This document shows positions 46,335 to 54,180 of a stretch of DNA of 64,000 nucleotides, piece after piece; position 1 is the first letter of the stretch; each line of letters opens with the position of its first letter. The position numbers and the translations under genes were made by a program. The notes beneath the pieces were generated by a model that saw only the letters and a list, made by a program, of their open reading frames with translations, was not told the DNA's origin and ran no database searches. This DNA is from Bradyrhizobium sp. LTSP885 (GTDB taxonomy: Bacteria > Pseudomonadota > Alphaproteobacteria > Rhizobiales > Xanthobacteraceae), in the NCBI RefSeq assembly GCF_000938305.1, contig NZ_JYMT01000042.1, positions 524,815-588,814 on the forward strand, given 5' to 3'.

Positions 46335-47099
46335 TCACTCCTCGATCGCGGCCTCGACGAACCCCCGCGGGTCATCACAGAACTCGCGCATGACCTTGTA
46401 GTGATCGGTATCCTTCAGATTCACCGGCTCGAGCCCATATTTCGTCAGCCGCAGCAGCGTCGCGTTCGGATAGGCCATCAGCATTGGAGCGTGGGTTGCC
46501 ATGATGACCTGGCAGTGGCCTGACACCTCCATTCGGTTCAGCAGTTTCAGGAATTCGATCTGGCGCGCGGGCGACAGCGCCGATTCCGGCTCGTCGAAGA
46601 TGAAGATGCCCTGCCTCTCGCAACGCTCGTTGAAGAAGCGCAGGAAACCTTCACCGTGGGAATAGGAGAGGAAATCTGGCGGCAGCGCTCCAACGTCTAC
46701 CGCCGCCTCGTCGAGATATCTCGCGACCGAAAAGAAGCTCTCCGCGCGGAAAAACCAGCCACTTGTGATCCTGGGCAGCCAGCTTGCGCGCAGCGCCATC
46801 GCAAGCGACCCGCCCATCGTCTCCACGGCCGTGGAATGGTCAACCGGCATGTACCCCTTGCCACCGCCGGCTTCGTCATAGCCGGCCATCGCGGCGATGC
46901 CTTCCAGCAGCGTCGACTTGCCAGTGCCGTTCTCGCCGACGATGATGGTGATCGCCTTGTCGAAGCTGAGCTCGAAATCGTCGCGCAGCAGCGGTAGCAC
47001 GAACGGATAGGCGTCGCGGTTGGCGATGCGGGCGGGGTCGAGCCAGACACGCCGGAGGTACGGCGCGGGCATGTTGATTGGGCGATTTCGTCTGGCCAT
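46335..47099 (-). CDS. ABC-type AAA ATPase of the COG3910 kind
   Basis: A 254-residue predicted ATPase. Walker A is GENGTGKSTLL (near residue 56), the signature-like motif is FLSYSHGEGFL, Walker B is IFIFDEPESALSP and the H-loop ATHAPML follows; this is the compact COG3910 layout. Substrate and partner unknown; these stand-alone ATPases resemble DNA-repair ABC folds such as RecF. It diverges from a small WYL-like gene, with 80 bases between the starts. Confidence 0.85.
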   Translation of the reverse strand: MARRNRPINMPAPYLRRVWLDPARIANRDAYPFVLPLLRDDFELSFDKAITIIVGENGTGKSTLLEGIAAMAGYDEAGGGKGYMPVDHSTAVETMGGSLAMALRASWLPRITSGWFFRAESFFSVARYLDEAAVDVGALPPDFLSYSHGEGFLRFFNERCERQGIFIFDEPESALSPARQIEFLKLLNRMEVSGHCQVIMATHAPMLMAYPNATLLRLTKYGLEPVNLKDTDHYKVMREFCDDPRGFVEAAIEE

Positions 47100-47179
47100 C
47101 AGGACGGATCCGGGGGAAACAACAGGCAGCGCCCGTTGTTATACTGGAGCCGGCCGCAATCCTAGATGGCAGAGCGTCC

Positions 47180-47503
47180 ATGCCCAGCGCCTCCTACGCC
47201 CTCTTCCGAACGGCCATCCTGACCGAGCAGCAGGTCGTCTGCATCTACGACGACCGGCCGCGCGAGCTCTGCCCGCACATCATCGGCCGCAACAAGAGTG
47301 GCGAACAGGTCGTGCTGGCCTGGCAGTTCGCCGGCGAGAGCTCGGGCCGCCTGCCGCAATGGCGCTGCCTGCGGCTCGCCCATGTCAGCGATGTCGAACT
47401 GCGCAAGGGCCGCTGGCACGAGGGCGGCTCGCACCGCTCTCAGCAGACCTGCGTCAGCGAGATCGACCTCGATATCAACATCCATGTGCGCAAGCGGCGG
47501 TGA
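47180..47503 (+). CDS. Small WYL-like domain protein
   Basis: A 107-residue protein from the ATG at 47180. The segment QQVVCIYDDRPRELCPHIIG followed by VVLAWQFAGE and RCLRLAHVSDVEL resembles a WYL domain: a short beta barrel that binds nucleic acid or ligands, normally with R-x-PHxLG. It is stand-alone and without an HTH. It diverges from the COG3910-like ATPase; a shared role in nucleic-acid metabolism or defence is possible but not shown. Confidence 0.6.
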   Translation: MPSASYALFRTAILTEQQVVCIYDDRPRELCPHIIGRNKSGEQVVLAWQFAGESSGRLPQWRCLRLAHVSDVELRKGRWHEGGSHRSQQTCVSEIDLDINIHVRKRR

Positions 47504-47579
47504 TCCGCCCCCTACATCTGAGTTGCCCGACGGCGCAAGCCCTCGCGATAAAAATATTTCGCTTTATCAGAAGCGCAAC

Positions 47580-47940
47580 TCAGTGTATGAATCTGCCCGT
47601 CCCACCCGAACGAGGGGCGAGCGCACGTCACGAACGCGCGGTGGGATGCGGTGGACGCCGAGCGTGCGACTGACGAGAGCATGCAAGGCGGACGGTGAAG
47701 TCGTGCAGGCCTGACGCCCCAGTGGTAGGTGTCCTGTCCGCAAGAGACCAACGTCTCTCGCGGATGGCGGTGACAAGCAAACCTAGTCTCGCCGGGGAGA
47801 GCACGTATAAGCCGTAAAGCCATCGCGCAGGGAAAGCCGGAGTGCCTCCGCTGAACCTGTATGCTCGTGTGCGATTTGTTTTCTACCTTTGCACACGAGA
47901 CCGCGGGTGCAGCGTGCACCCGGCTTTCCCTGCGCCCTCT
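47580..47940. repeat. Structured multi-hairpin repeat element
   Basis: The right part is closed by a 16-bp perfect stem, GCGCAGGGAAAGCCGG (47825-47840) with CCGGCTTTCCCTGCGC (47920-47935). Inside are CTCGTGTGC/GCACACGAG (47864-47872 with 47891-47899) and GGGTGCA/TGCACCC (47905-47921). The left part has the conserved-looking 'GGTGGGATGCGGTGGACGCC' segment. I recognise it, from memory, as a multi-copy Bradyrhizobium element; the left boundary is approximate. Confidence 0.7.
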
Positions 47941-48032
47941 GTTTCGCGAGGGCGGAACGAGATGCAAAGCTCGGGCAGATCATGTCGCGAGAACGCGAAC
48001 GTATGACTCACAAGCCGCGCAACAAATTCGGT

Positions 48033-48154
48033 GTCGTCCCGGGCTTGACCCGGGACCCATAACCACAAATACCAATTGCTGCGCGACGCTGTGGCCCCAG
48101 CTCATCTCACAACACAACCCTGTGGTTATGGGTCCCGGCCTTCGCCGGGACGAC
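48033..48154. repeat. Long inverted repeat (GTCGTCCCGGG class)
   Basis: Left arm GTCGTCCCGGGCTTGACC ... GGGACCCATAACCACA; right arm TGTGGTTATGGGTCCCGGCC ... GGGACGAC. The arms are about 36 bases and separated by about 50, so a long imperfect hairpin can form. Confidence 0.88.
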
Positions 48155-48179
48155 GGTGGGGAGAGATTGTGCGTTGGCC

Positions 48180-49055
48180 CTACGGCCGCTCCGCCTCTTC
48201 CAGCACCTCCAGCACCAACTCCATCGTCATCAGCACCGGATTGTCGCCGCGCACCAGCCGGCCCTCGGCGAGGCCGCCGAGATAGTCGACCAGCGCGACG
48301 TCGAGGGTGGCGCGCACCCGACCATTGGCATCGGGGGCGATGCTGCCCGCCGTCACCGCAAGCTCGGTTGCAAACGGCACCACGCTGCTTCCGTCAGTGA
48401 AACGGGCGCCGATGGTCGAGCCGACACCGCCATGCAGGCGGGCGCGCAGGATGCCGTGCTGGCGGCAAAAGCCTTCCAGCGCGCCGGCAAAATCCTGGTT
48501 CGGCCGCAGCCGCAGCGCAAAGGCCCGGCTCGTCGTCTTCGCACCGGTCGGCGCGATTGCGACGGGGCCGAACAGCTTGAAATTGGTCTCGCTGTCGGGC
48601 TCGGCCAGGAACGTCGCACCGTCGATCCCGAAGGCATCGACCTCGAAGGGTTCGGCGACGACAGTCTCTTCCGGCAGCATGTGGCCGCCATTGACGCGGC
48701 CGCCCGCCTCGGTCCACAGCCCGTGGCAATGGAAGAACGGCGCGCCGTCGCGCTCACCGAAGGTCAGCGCCGCGAGCTTGAGCTGCGTCATGCCGACAGG
48801 ACGAAAGGTGTCGCTATAGAACGCGGCGTTGCGGCCATCCCTGGACAGCGCCGGCATCACGTAAGCAAACGGCCCGAGCGCCCCACCTTTGGCGCTGAGC
48901 ACGCCGTCCGAAAATCCTTCCGCCGCAAAGCCGCGGCGCACGGCTTCGAGCAAGGGAATGCCTGCTACCAGCACGAATGAAAAGGCACGGCCACGCGCCG
49001 CGACCGATTGGATGCGCTCGGGGATCGGAGCGCCGGGTTGAGCGATGCTGCGCAT
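48180..49055 (-). CDS. PPC (DUF296) domain protein
   Basis: A 291-residue protein with two PPC/DUF296-like halves. The first holds the metal-site style motif HCHGLWTEAGGRVNGGHMLP followed by EETVVAEPFEVDAF; the second has RLHGGVGSTIGARFTDGSSV. In bacteria and archaea these domains form trimers with a conserved His cluster; in plants they occur in AT-hook proteins. It starts four bases after the stop of the acyl-CoA synthetase gene and is surely co-transcribed, implying a related metabolic role. Confidence 0.8.
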   Translation of the reverse strand: MRSIAQPGAPIPERIQSVAARGRAFSFVLVAGIPLLEAVRRGFAAEGFSDGVLSAKGGALGPFAYVMPALSRDGRNAAFYSDTFRPVGMTQLKLAALTFGERDGAPFFHCHGLWTEAGGRVNGGHMLPEETVVAEPFEVDAFGIDGATFLAEPDSETNFKLFGPVAIAPTGAKTTSRAFALRLRPNQDFAGALEGFCRQHGILRARLHGGVGSTIGARFTDGSSVVPFATELAVTAGSIAPDANGRVRATLDVALVDYLGGLAEGRLVRGDNPVLMTMELVLEVLEEAERP

Positions 49056-49059
49056 CGCG

Positions 49060-50700
49060 CTAGTTGCCCGTCGACTTGGCGATCACTTCGAGCAGGCCGC
49101 GCGCCTCGAGCTCGTCGCGGACCATTCGCTTCGGCACCTTGCCGTAGCCGGACTTCGGCAGCGCCTCCCAGAAGAAGAAGCGCTTCGGCATCTTGTAGCG
49201 CGGCAATTTCGGCGTGAGATACGCCGCCAGCTCCGCCTCACCGACCGGCTGCGCGCCTTCGCATGCGACGCAGACGGCGATGCCGACCTCGCCCCAGAAG
49301 GGATCGGGCACGCCGAGGACAGCGACCTCGCCCACCGCGGGATGGGTCAGGATCTTCTCCTCGATCTCGCGCGGATAGATGTTGGAGCCGCCGGAGATGT
49401 ACATGTCGGAGGCGCGGCCGGTGATGTAGACAAAGCCCTCCTCGTCGATGTGGCCGAGGTCGCCGGTGCGGAACCAGCCGTCGCGAAACGCCTTCGCATT
49501 GGCCTCGGGGTTGTCGTAATAACCGGCGAACACGCCGGGACCGATCACGCAGATCTCGCCGGTCTCGTGCGGCTTCAGCTCGCGGCCGTCGTCTCCCTGG
49601 ATCGAGACCTGCATGCCGGTGCGCTCGAAACCGCAGGTGCCGATCCGCGCATGCGGGCCATCCTCGGGATCGTGCAGGCCGGGCGGCAGCACGGTGATGT
49701 TGCCGGTGACCTCGCCAAGCCCGAAATACTGCACCAGCACGCCGCCGAGCTTGGCCAACGCCGCCTTCTGGTCCTCGCGATACATCGGCGCGCCGGCATA
49801 GATGATGTAGCGCAGCGAGGAGTGATCGTGCTGGTCGGCGGCGGGATGCTCGACCATCATCTTCAGGATCGTCGGCACCGTGAACATGTTGCTGACGCGG
49901 TATCGCGCGATCAGCCGGAACGCCTCCGCGATGTCGAACTTCTCCGACGGCAGCAAAATGGTCGGCACGCCACGCGCGGTCTGCACCAGCTGGTGGACGC
50001 CGGCGCCGTGCGACAGCGGCGCCACCACCAGCGAGGCATCCTGCTCGGTGGTGCCGGGCATCAAATCGGCGAGATGGTTTGTTATCACGAAGGCCATCTG
50101 GCCATGGGTCAGCACCGCAGCCTTGGAGCGGCCGGTGGTGCCGGAGGTGAAGAAGAACCAGCAGGGATCATCATAGTCGACGGCGGTGTTCTCGACCGCG
50201 GCACCGGCATGTTTGGCGATGACGTCACCGACAACAGCCTCGCCGAACGTGCCCTCCTCGCCGATCCGCCAGGTGAATTCGAGCGCGGGATTGGCCGCCG
50301 CTTTGGCATGGTCCGGGAAATCGCCGTGGCAAAGAAACGCCTTGGCGCCCGAGGCCGCCGCGAGATAGGCGACCTCGTCGGGCATCAGGCGGAAATTGGT
50401 CGGCACCCAGACCGCGCCGAGCCGGAACGCCGCGAACATCGACCAGAACATCTCGTCGCAGTTCTTGGAATGCACCAGGATGCGGTCGCCCTTGACGATG
50501 CCGCGGGCCGCGAGCGCCGCCGCCAGCGCCGAGACGTTCTGGTCGATATGGCGCCACGACCAGGCCTTCTCGGCCCAGATGAAACCGGGGCGATCGCCGT
50601 GCCGGCGGGCGTTCTGGGTCAGGATGTAGGCGAGGTTCATCACCCGGCGCGACACCCGCGCGATCCCGCCGCGCGGCGCAGTGCTCGCCACTTCGCTCAT
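49060..50700 (-). CDS. Acyl-CoA synthetase (AMP-binding, ANL superfamily)
   Basis: A 546-residue ATP-dependent CoA ligase. The P-loop FFFTSGTTGRSKAAVLTH, the A5-like YFGLGEVTGNI, the hinge GWFRTGDLGHIDEEGFVYI and the C-terminal catalytic Lys in PKSGYGKVPKRM are intact. It activates a carboxylic acid (probably medium-chain or aromatic) to the acyl-CoA through an acyl-AMP. An internal ATG after 21 residues (MNLAYILTQNARRHGDRPGF) is an alternative start. It overlaps a possible 17-residue peptide by four bases. Confidence 0.92.
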   Translation of the reverse strand: MSEVASTAPRGGIARVSRRVMNLAYILTQNARRHGDRPGFIWAEKAWSWRHIDQNVSALAAALAARGIVKGDRILVHSKNCDEMFWSMFAAFRLGAVWVPTNFRLMPDEVAYLAAASGAKAFLCHGDFPDHAKAAANPALEFTWRIGEEGTFGEAVVGDVIAKHAGAAVENTAVDYDDPCWFFFTSGTTGRSKAAVLTHGQMAFVITNHLADLMPGTTEQDASLVVAPLSHGAGVHQLVQTARGVPTILLPSEKFDIAEAFRLIARYRVSNMFTVPTILKMMVEHPAADQHDHSSLRYIIYAGAPMYREDQKAALAKLGGVLVQYFGLGEVTGNITVLPPGLHDPEDGPHARIGTCGFERTGMQVSIQGDDGRELKPHETGEICVIGPGVFAGYYDNPEANAKAFRDGWFRTGDLGHIDEEGFVYITGRASDMYISGGSNIYPREIEEKILTHPAVGEVAVLGVPDPFWGEVGIAVCVACEGAQPVGEAELAAYLTPKLPRYKMPKRFFFWEALPKSGYGKVPKRMVRDELEARGLLEVIAKSTGN

Positions 50701-50750
50701 CGCCGGCCCACCAGCAGGACGACGCCAAGCAAGGTCAGGACGAGCTTCAT
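50697..50750 (-). CDS. Possible 17-residue hydrophobic micropeptide
   Basis: A short frame encoding MKLVLTLLGVVLLVGRR, one membrane helix with two terminal Arg. It overlaps the acyl-CoA synthetase start by the classical ATGA, and GGAAAC precedes its ATG. It could be a membrane micropeptide or a translational coupler; length alone makes it uncertain. Confidence 0.35.
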   Translation of the reverse strand: MKLVLTLLGVVLLVGRR

Positions 50751-50928
50751 CGATGTTTCCCCGGCTGCATCAGTTTTTTTGGTCGCGCCCGCGACGTTGA
50801 TCCCTGCCGGTTTATCGTCATCGCGCGGGGTTCGGCAAGAGCTGCCGTATCAAGACCTGCCGTATCAGGCCTATCCCGGCTCAAACGGCGCGGTCGCGAT
50901 CGACGGTCCCGGCATCAGGACGGTGCCG

Positions 50929-51057
50929 TTAGCGCACGCCCGTCCCCTTGCAACGCTGGCACTTCACCACCTTGTCGCCCTTCTTCAAAAGGCCCTTGCC
51001 CTCGCAATTCTTGCATTTCTGCTTCTTCTTGACGTTGGGGCCTTTTTCATTGGGCAT
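50929..51057 (-). CDS. 42-residue DnaJ-type zinc-finger protein
   Basis: A very small protein of 42 residues. It contains two Cys-x-x-Cys-x-Gly-x-Gly units, CKNCEGKG and CQRCKGTG, about 18 residues apart, together the four-cysteine zinc site of the DnaJ central domain, surrounded by many Lys. GGAGG lies six bases before the ATG, an excellent ribosome-binding site. It is too short for many gene callers. It may bind zinc and unfolded protein or RNA; no partner DnaJ is nearby. Confidence 0.78.
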   Translation of the reverse strand: MPNEKGPNVKKKQKCKNCEGKGLLKKGDKVVKCQRCKGTGVR

Positions 51058-51168
51058 GCTTTCCTCCAGGCAATGTTGCCGCTGGGTTCACCATGCGGCA
51101 GCCACGCAACCCCGTCTATAAGCACCGCACCTGATTTGGAAGAGCGGGATCGCCTGGAGTTTTGCCGG

Positions 51169-52113
51169 CTAGCGCGACGCCCCGAGGCGTTCCAGCGCTT
51201 CTTGCGCGGTCTGCAGGTCCGGGTGCAGTTCGAGCGCCTTGCGGAAATCGGCCGCCGCGCCCTGCTTGTCGCCAAGCTGCATCTTGGCCAGGCCGCGGTT
51301 GCTCCAGGAATAAGCGTCGCTCGGGTCGTATTGCAGCGCCTTGTCGTAATCGGCGACGCCGCCCTTGGCATCGTCCAGAAAAAGGCGGATCAGCCCGCGG
51401 TTGCGCCAGCCGCGCGGGTCCGTCGGCGCGATCTTCGCCGCCTCGCCATAGTCGGCCGCCGCGCGGTCGAACTGCTTGATGTCACGGTAAGCGTTGCCGC
51501 GGTTGATGTAGGCGAGCACATCGGGTCGGAGCTGGATCTGCGTCGTGTAGTCGGCGATCGCATGCGTCACGTCACGCTTGCGGAAATAGGTGAAGCCGCG
51601 ATTGCCGTAGGCCGACGAAAGCTTCGGATTATGCTCGATCGCCAGGCTGAAATCGGCCAGCGCACGGTCGAGATCACCCTTGCTGAGCCAGGCATCGCCG
51701 CGATTGTTGTAGGCGAGCGCGAAGGTCGGGTCGACGCGGATCGCCTCGTCATAGTCGGCGAGCGCATGATCGAAATCCCTCCTGCTGGCCGAGATGCGGC
51801 CGCGATTGGTGTAGGCGCAGGCGTTAGCAGGATTGAGGTTGATGGCTTCGTTGAGATCGGCGAGCGCGGCATCGATCTCACGCGTCTCGGTCAGCCCGTA
51901 CCCGCGGGCGCAATAGGCCGCGGCGAGCCGGCGGCCGGTCTCGGTCTTGCCATCGATCACGGCTTTGCAGGCGGTGACGCGATCGGCCGGCGCGGTCGCG
52001 TTGCCGATGCAGGCTTGCCAGTTCGGATCATCAGCAGCGGACGCGCGCGGGACCTGCGCCGCCGCAAAGGCCGCGCTGAGCAGAATACCGGTCAGACAGG
52101 CCGAAAGGCGCAT
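51169..52113 (-). CDS. Secreted TPR-repeat protein
   Basis: A 314-residue protein with a signal peptide (MRLSACLTGILLSAAFAAAQ). About seven tetratricopeptide repeats follow, e.g. ALADLNEAINLNPANACAYT and AAADYGEAAKIAPTDPRGWR, with the usual 34-residue spacing and small/aromatic pattern. A Cys-rich N-terminal segment (WQACIGN, ACKAVID) precedes them. It likely scaffolds protein-protein contacts in the periplasm. It diverges from a GNAT-like gene, 100 bases between starts. Confidence 0.87.
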   Translation of the reverse strand: MRLSACLTGILLSAAFAAAQVPRASAADDPNWQACIGNATAPADRVTACKAVIDGKTETGRRLAAAYCARGYGLTETREIDAALADLNEAINLNPANACAYTNRGRISASRRDFDHALADYDEAIRVDPTFALAYNNRGDAWLSKGDLDRALADFSLAIEHNPKLSSAYGNRGFTYFRKRDVTHAIADYTTQIQLRPDVLAYINRGNAYRDIKQFDRAAADYGEAAKIAPTDPRGWRNRGLIRLFLDDAKGGVADYDKALQYDPSDAYSWSNRGLAKMQLGDKQGAAADFRKALELHPDLQTAQEALERLGASR

Positions 52114-52213
52114 CTCGTCAATCCACAAATGCCGATTTGTGGGTTGGTCGCGCCTTTGCACGGACCGGTTCACGGGCTTACATCAGTGCCCGTCAACCAA
52201 TCGGGAATTTGCG

Positions 52214-52486
52214 ATGGCCGCCGTCCGCGACAACAAAGCCCAAAACCGCTTCGAGCTCGATACCGACGGCGGCATGGCCTTTGCCAACTACCGGCTGACG
52301 CCATCAGCCGTCATCATCACCCATACCGAGACACCGCGGGCGCTGCGCGGCCGCGGCATCGCGTCAGAGCTGGTCAAGGGGGCGCTGGACCTGATCCGCG
52401 CCGACGGCCACAAGGTGATCGCCGGCTGCGGTTTCGTGGTGGACTACCTCGACAAGCATCCGGAATACGCGGATCTCGCGGGGTAG
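52214..52486 (+). CDS. YjdJ-type GNAT-like acetyltransferase
   Basis: A 90-residue protein of the compact COG2388 family. The acetyl-CoA binding turn is ALRGRGIASELVKGALDLIR, after a beta hairpin (FELDTDGGMAFANYRLTPSA), and the C-terminus GCGFVVDYLDKHPEYADL carries the Cys/Tyr pair typical of the group, including YIDKHPEY-like residues. These small GNAT folds are close to human NATD1; the substrate is unknown. The ATG at 52214 is the only start matching the family N-terminus. Confidence 0.85.
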   Translation: MAAVRDNKAQNRFELDTDGGMAFANYRLTPSAVIITHTETPRALRGRGIASELVKGALDLIRADGHKVIAGCGFVVDYLDKHPEYADLAG

Positions 52487-52492
52487 ACTTTC

Positions 52493-52545
52493 GTTTTGAC
52501 GCGTTTTGCTTACGCGAACCGGTATCCACTTCGCTTCAAAACGCT
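52493..52545. repeat. Truncated copy of the 19.7-kb palindromic element
   Basis: The segment from GTTTTGACGCGTTTT through GCGAACCGGTATCCACTTCG to AAAACGCT matches 19722-19773 with about four differences. The left palindrome and left end of the full element are missing. Confidence 0.88.
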
Positions 52546-52560
52546 ACAGTACCGCATCCG

Positions 52561-53352
52561 TCAGACGATCTTGATCGACATCTCGGGCAGGCCCTCGAGC
52601 TTGCAGAGCAGCACGTCGCCCTTGACCACCGCGCCGACATTTTCAGGCGTGCCGGAATAGATGATATCGCCGGCCTTGAGCTCGAACGCCTCGGAGAGCT
52701 TTGCGATCTGCTCGGCAACGCTCCAGATCATGTTCTTCAGGTCGGAGCTCTGCCGCACCGTGCCGTTGACCGCGAGCGAGATCGCGCCCGCCTTGAAATG
52801 GCCGGTCTTATCAGCCGGATGGATCGGGCCGAGCACCGCGGCGTGATCAAAACTCTTGCCGATCTCCCACGGCTTCTTCTCGGCGGCCATGCCGTTCTGC
52901 AAATCGCGCCGCGTCATGTCGAGACCGAGCGCGTAGCCATAGACGTGATCGAGCGCCGTCTCGGCCGGAATATTGGCGCCGCCGGATTTCAGCGCCGCCA
53001 CCAATTCAACCTCGTGGTGATAGTTCTTGGTCAGCGACGGATAGGGATGATCGGCGACGGCGCCGACCGCGACATTCTGGATCGCATCGGTCGGCTTCTG
53101 GAAGAAGAACGGCGGCTCGCGGGTCGGATCGGAGCCGCGCTCGATCGCATGGGCTGCGTAGTTGCGGCCGATGCAGTAGATGCGGCGAACCTGGAACACC
53201 TCGCTCTCGCCGACGATCGGGATCGTGACAGCCGGTACCGGAAACATCGCCTTCGGCCCGGCTTGCGCCGATGCCGGCGCGGATTGCGCGGCGGTGCCGG
53301 CCAGCGCCAAGGCACTGGTCGTCAGCATGGTCCGGCGGTCGAGATCGGTCAT
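52561..53352 (-). CDS. Fumarylacetoacetate hydrolase family protein with Tat-like signal
   Basis: A 263-residue FAH-superfamily protein. After a Tat-like leader (DRRTMLTTSALALAGTAAQS), the family motifs appear: RIYCIGRNYAAHAIE, FFFQKPTDAI, YHHEVELVAALK with the metal-binding Glu residues, and GDIIYSGTPENVG near the C-terminus. Members hydrolyse or decarboxylate beta-diketo acids, often in aromatic catabolism. An exported FAH enzyme is unusual; the twin Arg could also be part of a leader that is not processed. Confidence 0.87.
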   Translation of the reverse strand: MTDLDRRTMLTTSALALAGTAAQSAPASAQAGPKAMFPVPAVTIPIVGESEVFQVRRIYCIGRNYAAHAIERGSDPTREPPFFFQKPTDAIQNVAVGAVADHPYPSLTKNYHHEVELVAALKSGGANIPAETALDHVYGYALGLDMTRRDLQNGMAAEKKPWEIGKSFDHAAVLGPIHPADKTGHFKAGAISLAVNGTVRQSSDLKNMIWSVAEQIAKLSEAFELKAGDIIYSGTPENVGAVVKGDVLLCKLEGLPEMSIKIV

Positions 53353-53412
53353 GGGTACTCTCCTGGGCGTTCCCCTCGTTATTCCCCGATCTATAGATGT
53401 TCGCCGATCCAT

Positions 53413-53441
53413 AAAAAAGGGCCCGCGCTAGCGCGGGCCCT
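53413..53441 (-). terminator. Rho-independent terminator of DUF3597 gene
   Basis: Reading leftward, AGGGCCCGCGC-TA-GCGCGGGCCCT forms an 11-bp perfect stem followed by six T. It ends the leftward DUF3597 gene before the FAH gene. Confidence 0.92.
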
Positions 53442-53463
53442 GATCCGATCTGTGGGCGTTCCG

Positions 53464-53883
53464 TCAGTGCTTGATATCAGGGGGGAGCTTGCCGCCGTTG
53501 GCGGCGAGCTTGGCCATCACCTGCTTGTGCAGCCAGATGTTCATGCTGGCGGAATCGTTGGTGTCGCCGGTGTAGCCGAGCTCATGGGCGAGCTCCTTGC
53601 GCGCACTGAGGCTGGAATCGATGTCGAGCGCCTTCATCAGGTCAACGATCGAGGTTCGCCACTCCAGCTTCTCCCCCTTCGCGGCAACCGCCTTGTCGAG
53701 GATGGGAGCCACGTCGACGGTCTGCGCGGGCGCCGCAGCAGGCGCGGCGGCCGGAGACGACGACGATGCGCTGGCGGAGGACGATCCGCCGGCGGGAGCT
53801 GTGCTCGTGGCCGCTCCGCCAGCAGGCGTGGCGCTGGCGCTGCTGCCGAAGATCGCGCTCATGATTTTTCCGAAAATGCTCAT
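53464..53883 (-). CDS. DUF3597 domain protein
   Basis: A 139-residue protein. The N-terminus MSIFGKIMSAIFG is short and amphipathic; a Ser/Ala/Pro-rich low-complexity linker follows; the C-terminal half (DVAPILDKAVAAKGEKLEWR to SASMNIWLHKQVMAKL) is the DUF3597 domain. The ATG at 53883 gives this conserved N-terminus. The fold of the domain recalls LysM-associated or peptidoglycan-binding helices, but no function is known. A strong terminator follows, so it is its own transcript. Confidence 0.85.
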   Translation of the reverse strand: MSIFGKIMSAIFGSSASATPAGGAATSTAPAGGSSSASASSSSPAAAPAAAPAQTVDVAPILDKAVAAKGEKLEWRTSIVDLMKALDIDSSLSARKELAHELGYTGDTNDSASMNIWLHKQVMAKLAANGGKLPPDIKH

Positions 53884-54180
53884 CGTTCGCTCCCACAGGA
53901 CTTGAGAAGGTGTGAAGGCCTGATGGCGCTGGGGCGCCCGGCCGCGGTCGCAGTTCAAGTGTATAGCCCCCTCCATAGCTTGCCAATGCGACATTCACTT
54001 AAGCGTGAGTGCGTGCTTTCGACGCGGTTTGGGAGTACCTTGATTACTCAGTTCGCGACACGGCCAGTTCCCTGCTCTGTCTTTCGCGTCTGGCCTTGCT
54101 TGTGATCGCTTCGAGAAGCGGCACGTTTGTGCCCGAACGCCGGGCGCAAAAATGCGGCCGTCCAGAGGGAGACAACGACC

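Larger units (their letters stand above)
47504..48179. other. Non-coding repeat island
   Basis: About 675 bases without a supportable gene. It contains the structured element at about 47580-47940 and a palindromic repeat at 48033-48154. A leftward frame of 151 codons runs through the structured element; I recall similar frames being annotated repeatedly in Bradyrhizobium, and they look like artefacts of this repeat. Confidence 0.7.

Noticed and set aside
47512..47967. 151-codon leftward open frame in the repeat island
   Set aside because: It runs through the structured repeat with its 16-bp stem, has no ribosome-binding site and no domain; frames like this recur wherever the repeat occurs.
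49045..54105. 1,686-codon rightward open frame opposite several leftward genes
   Set aside because: It is the antisense shadow of GC-rich genes (acyl-CoA synthetase, TPR protein, FAH enzyme); it has no domain or ribosome-binding site of its own.
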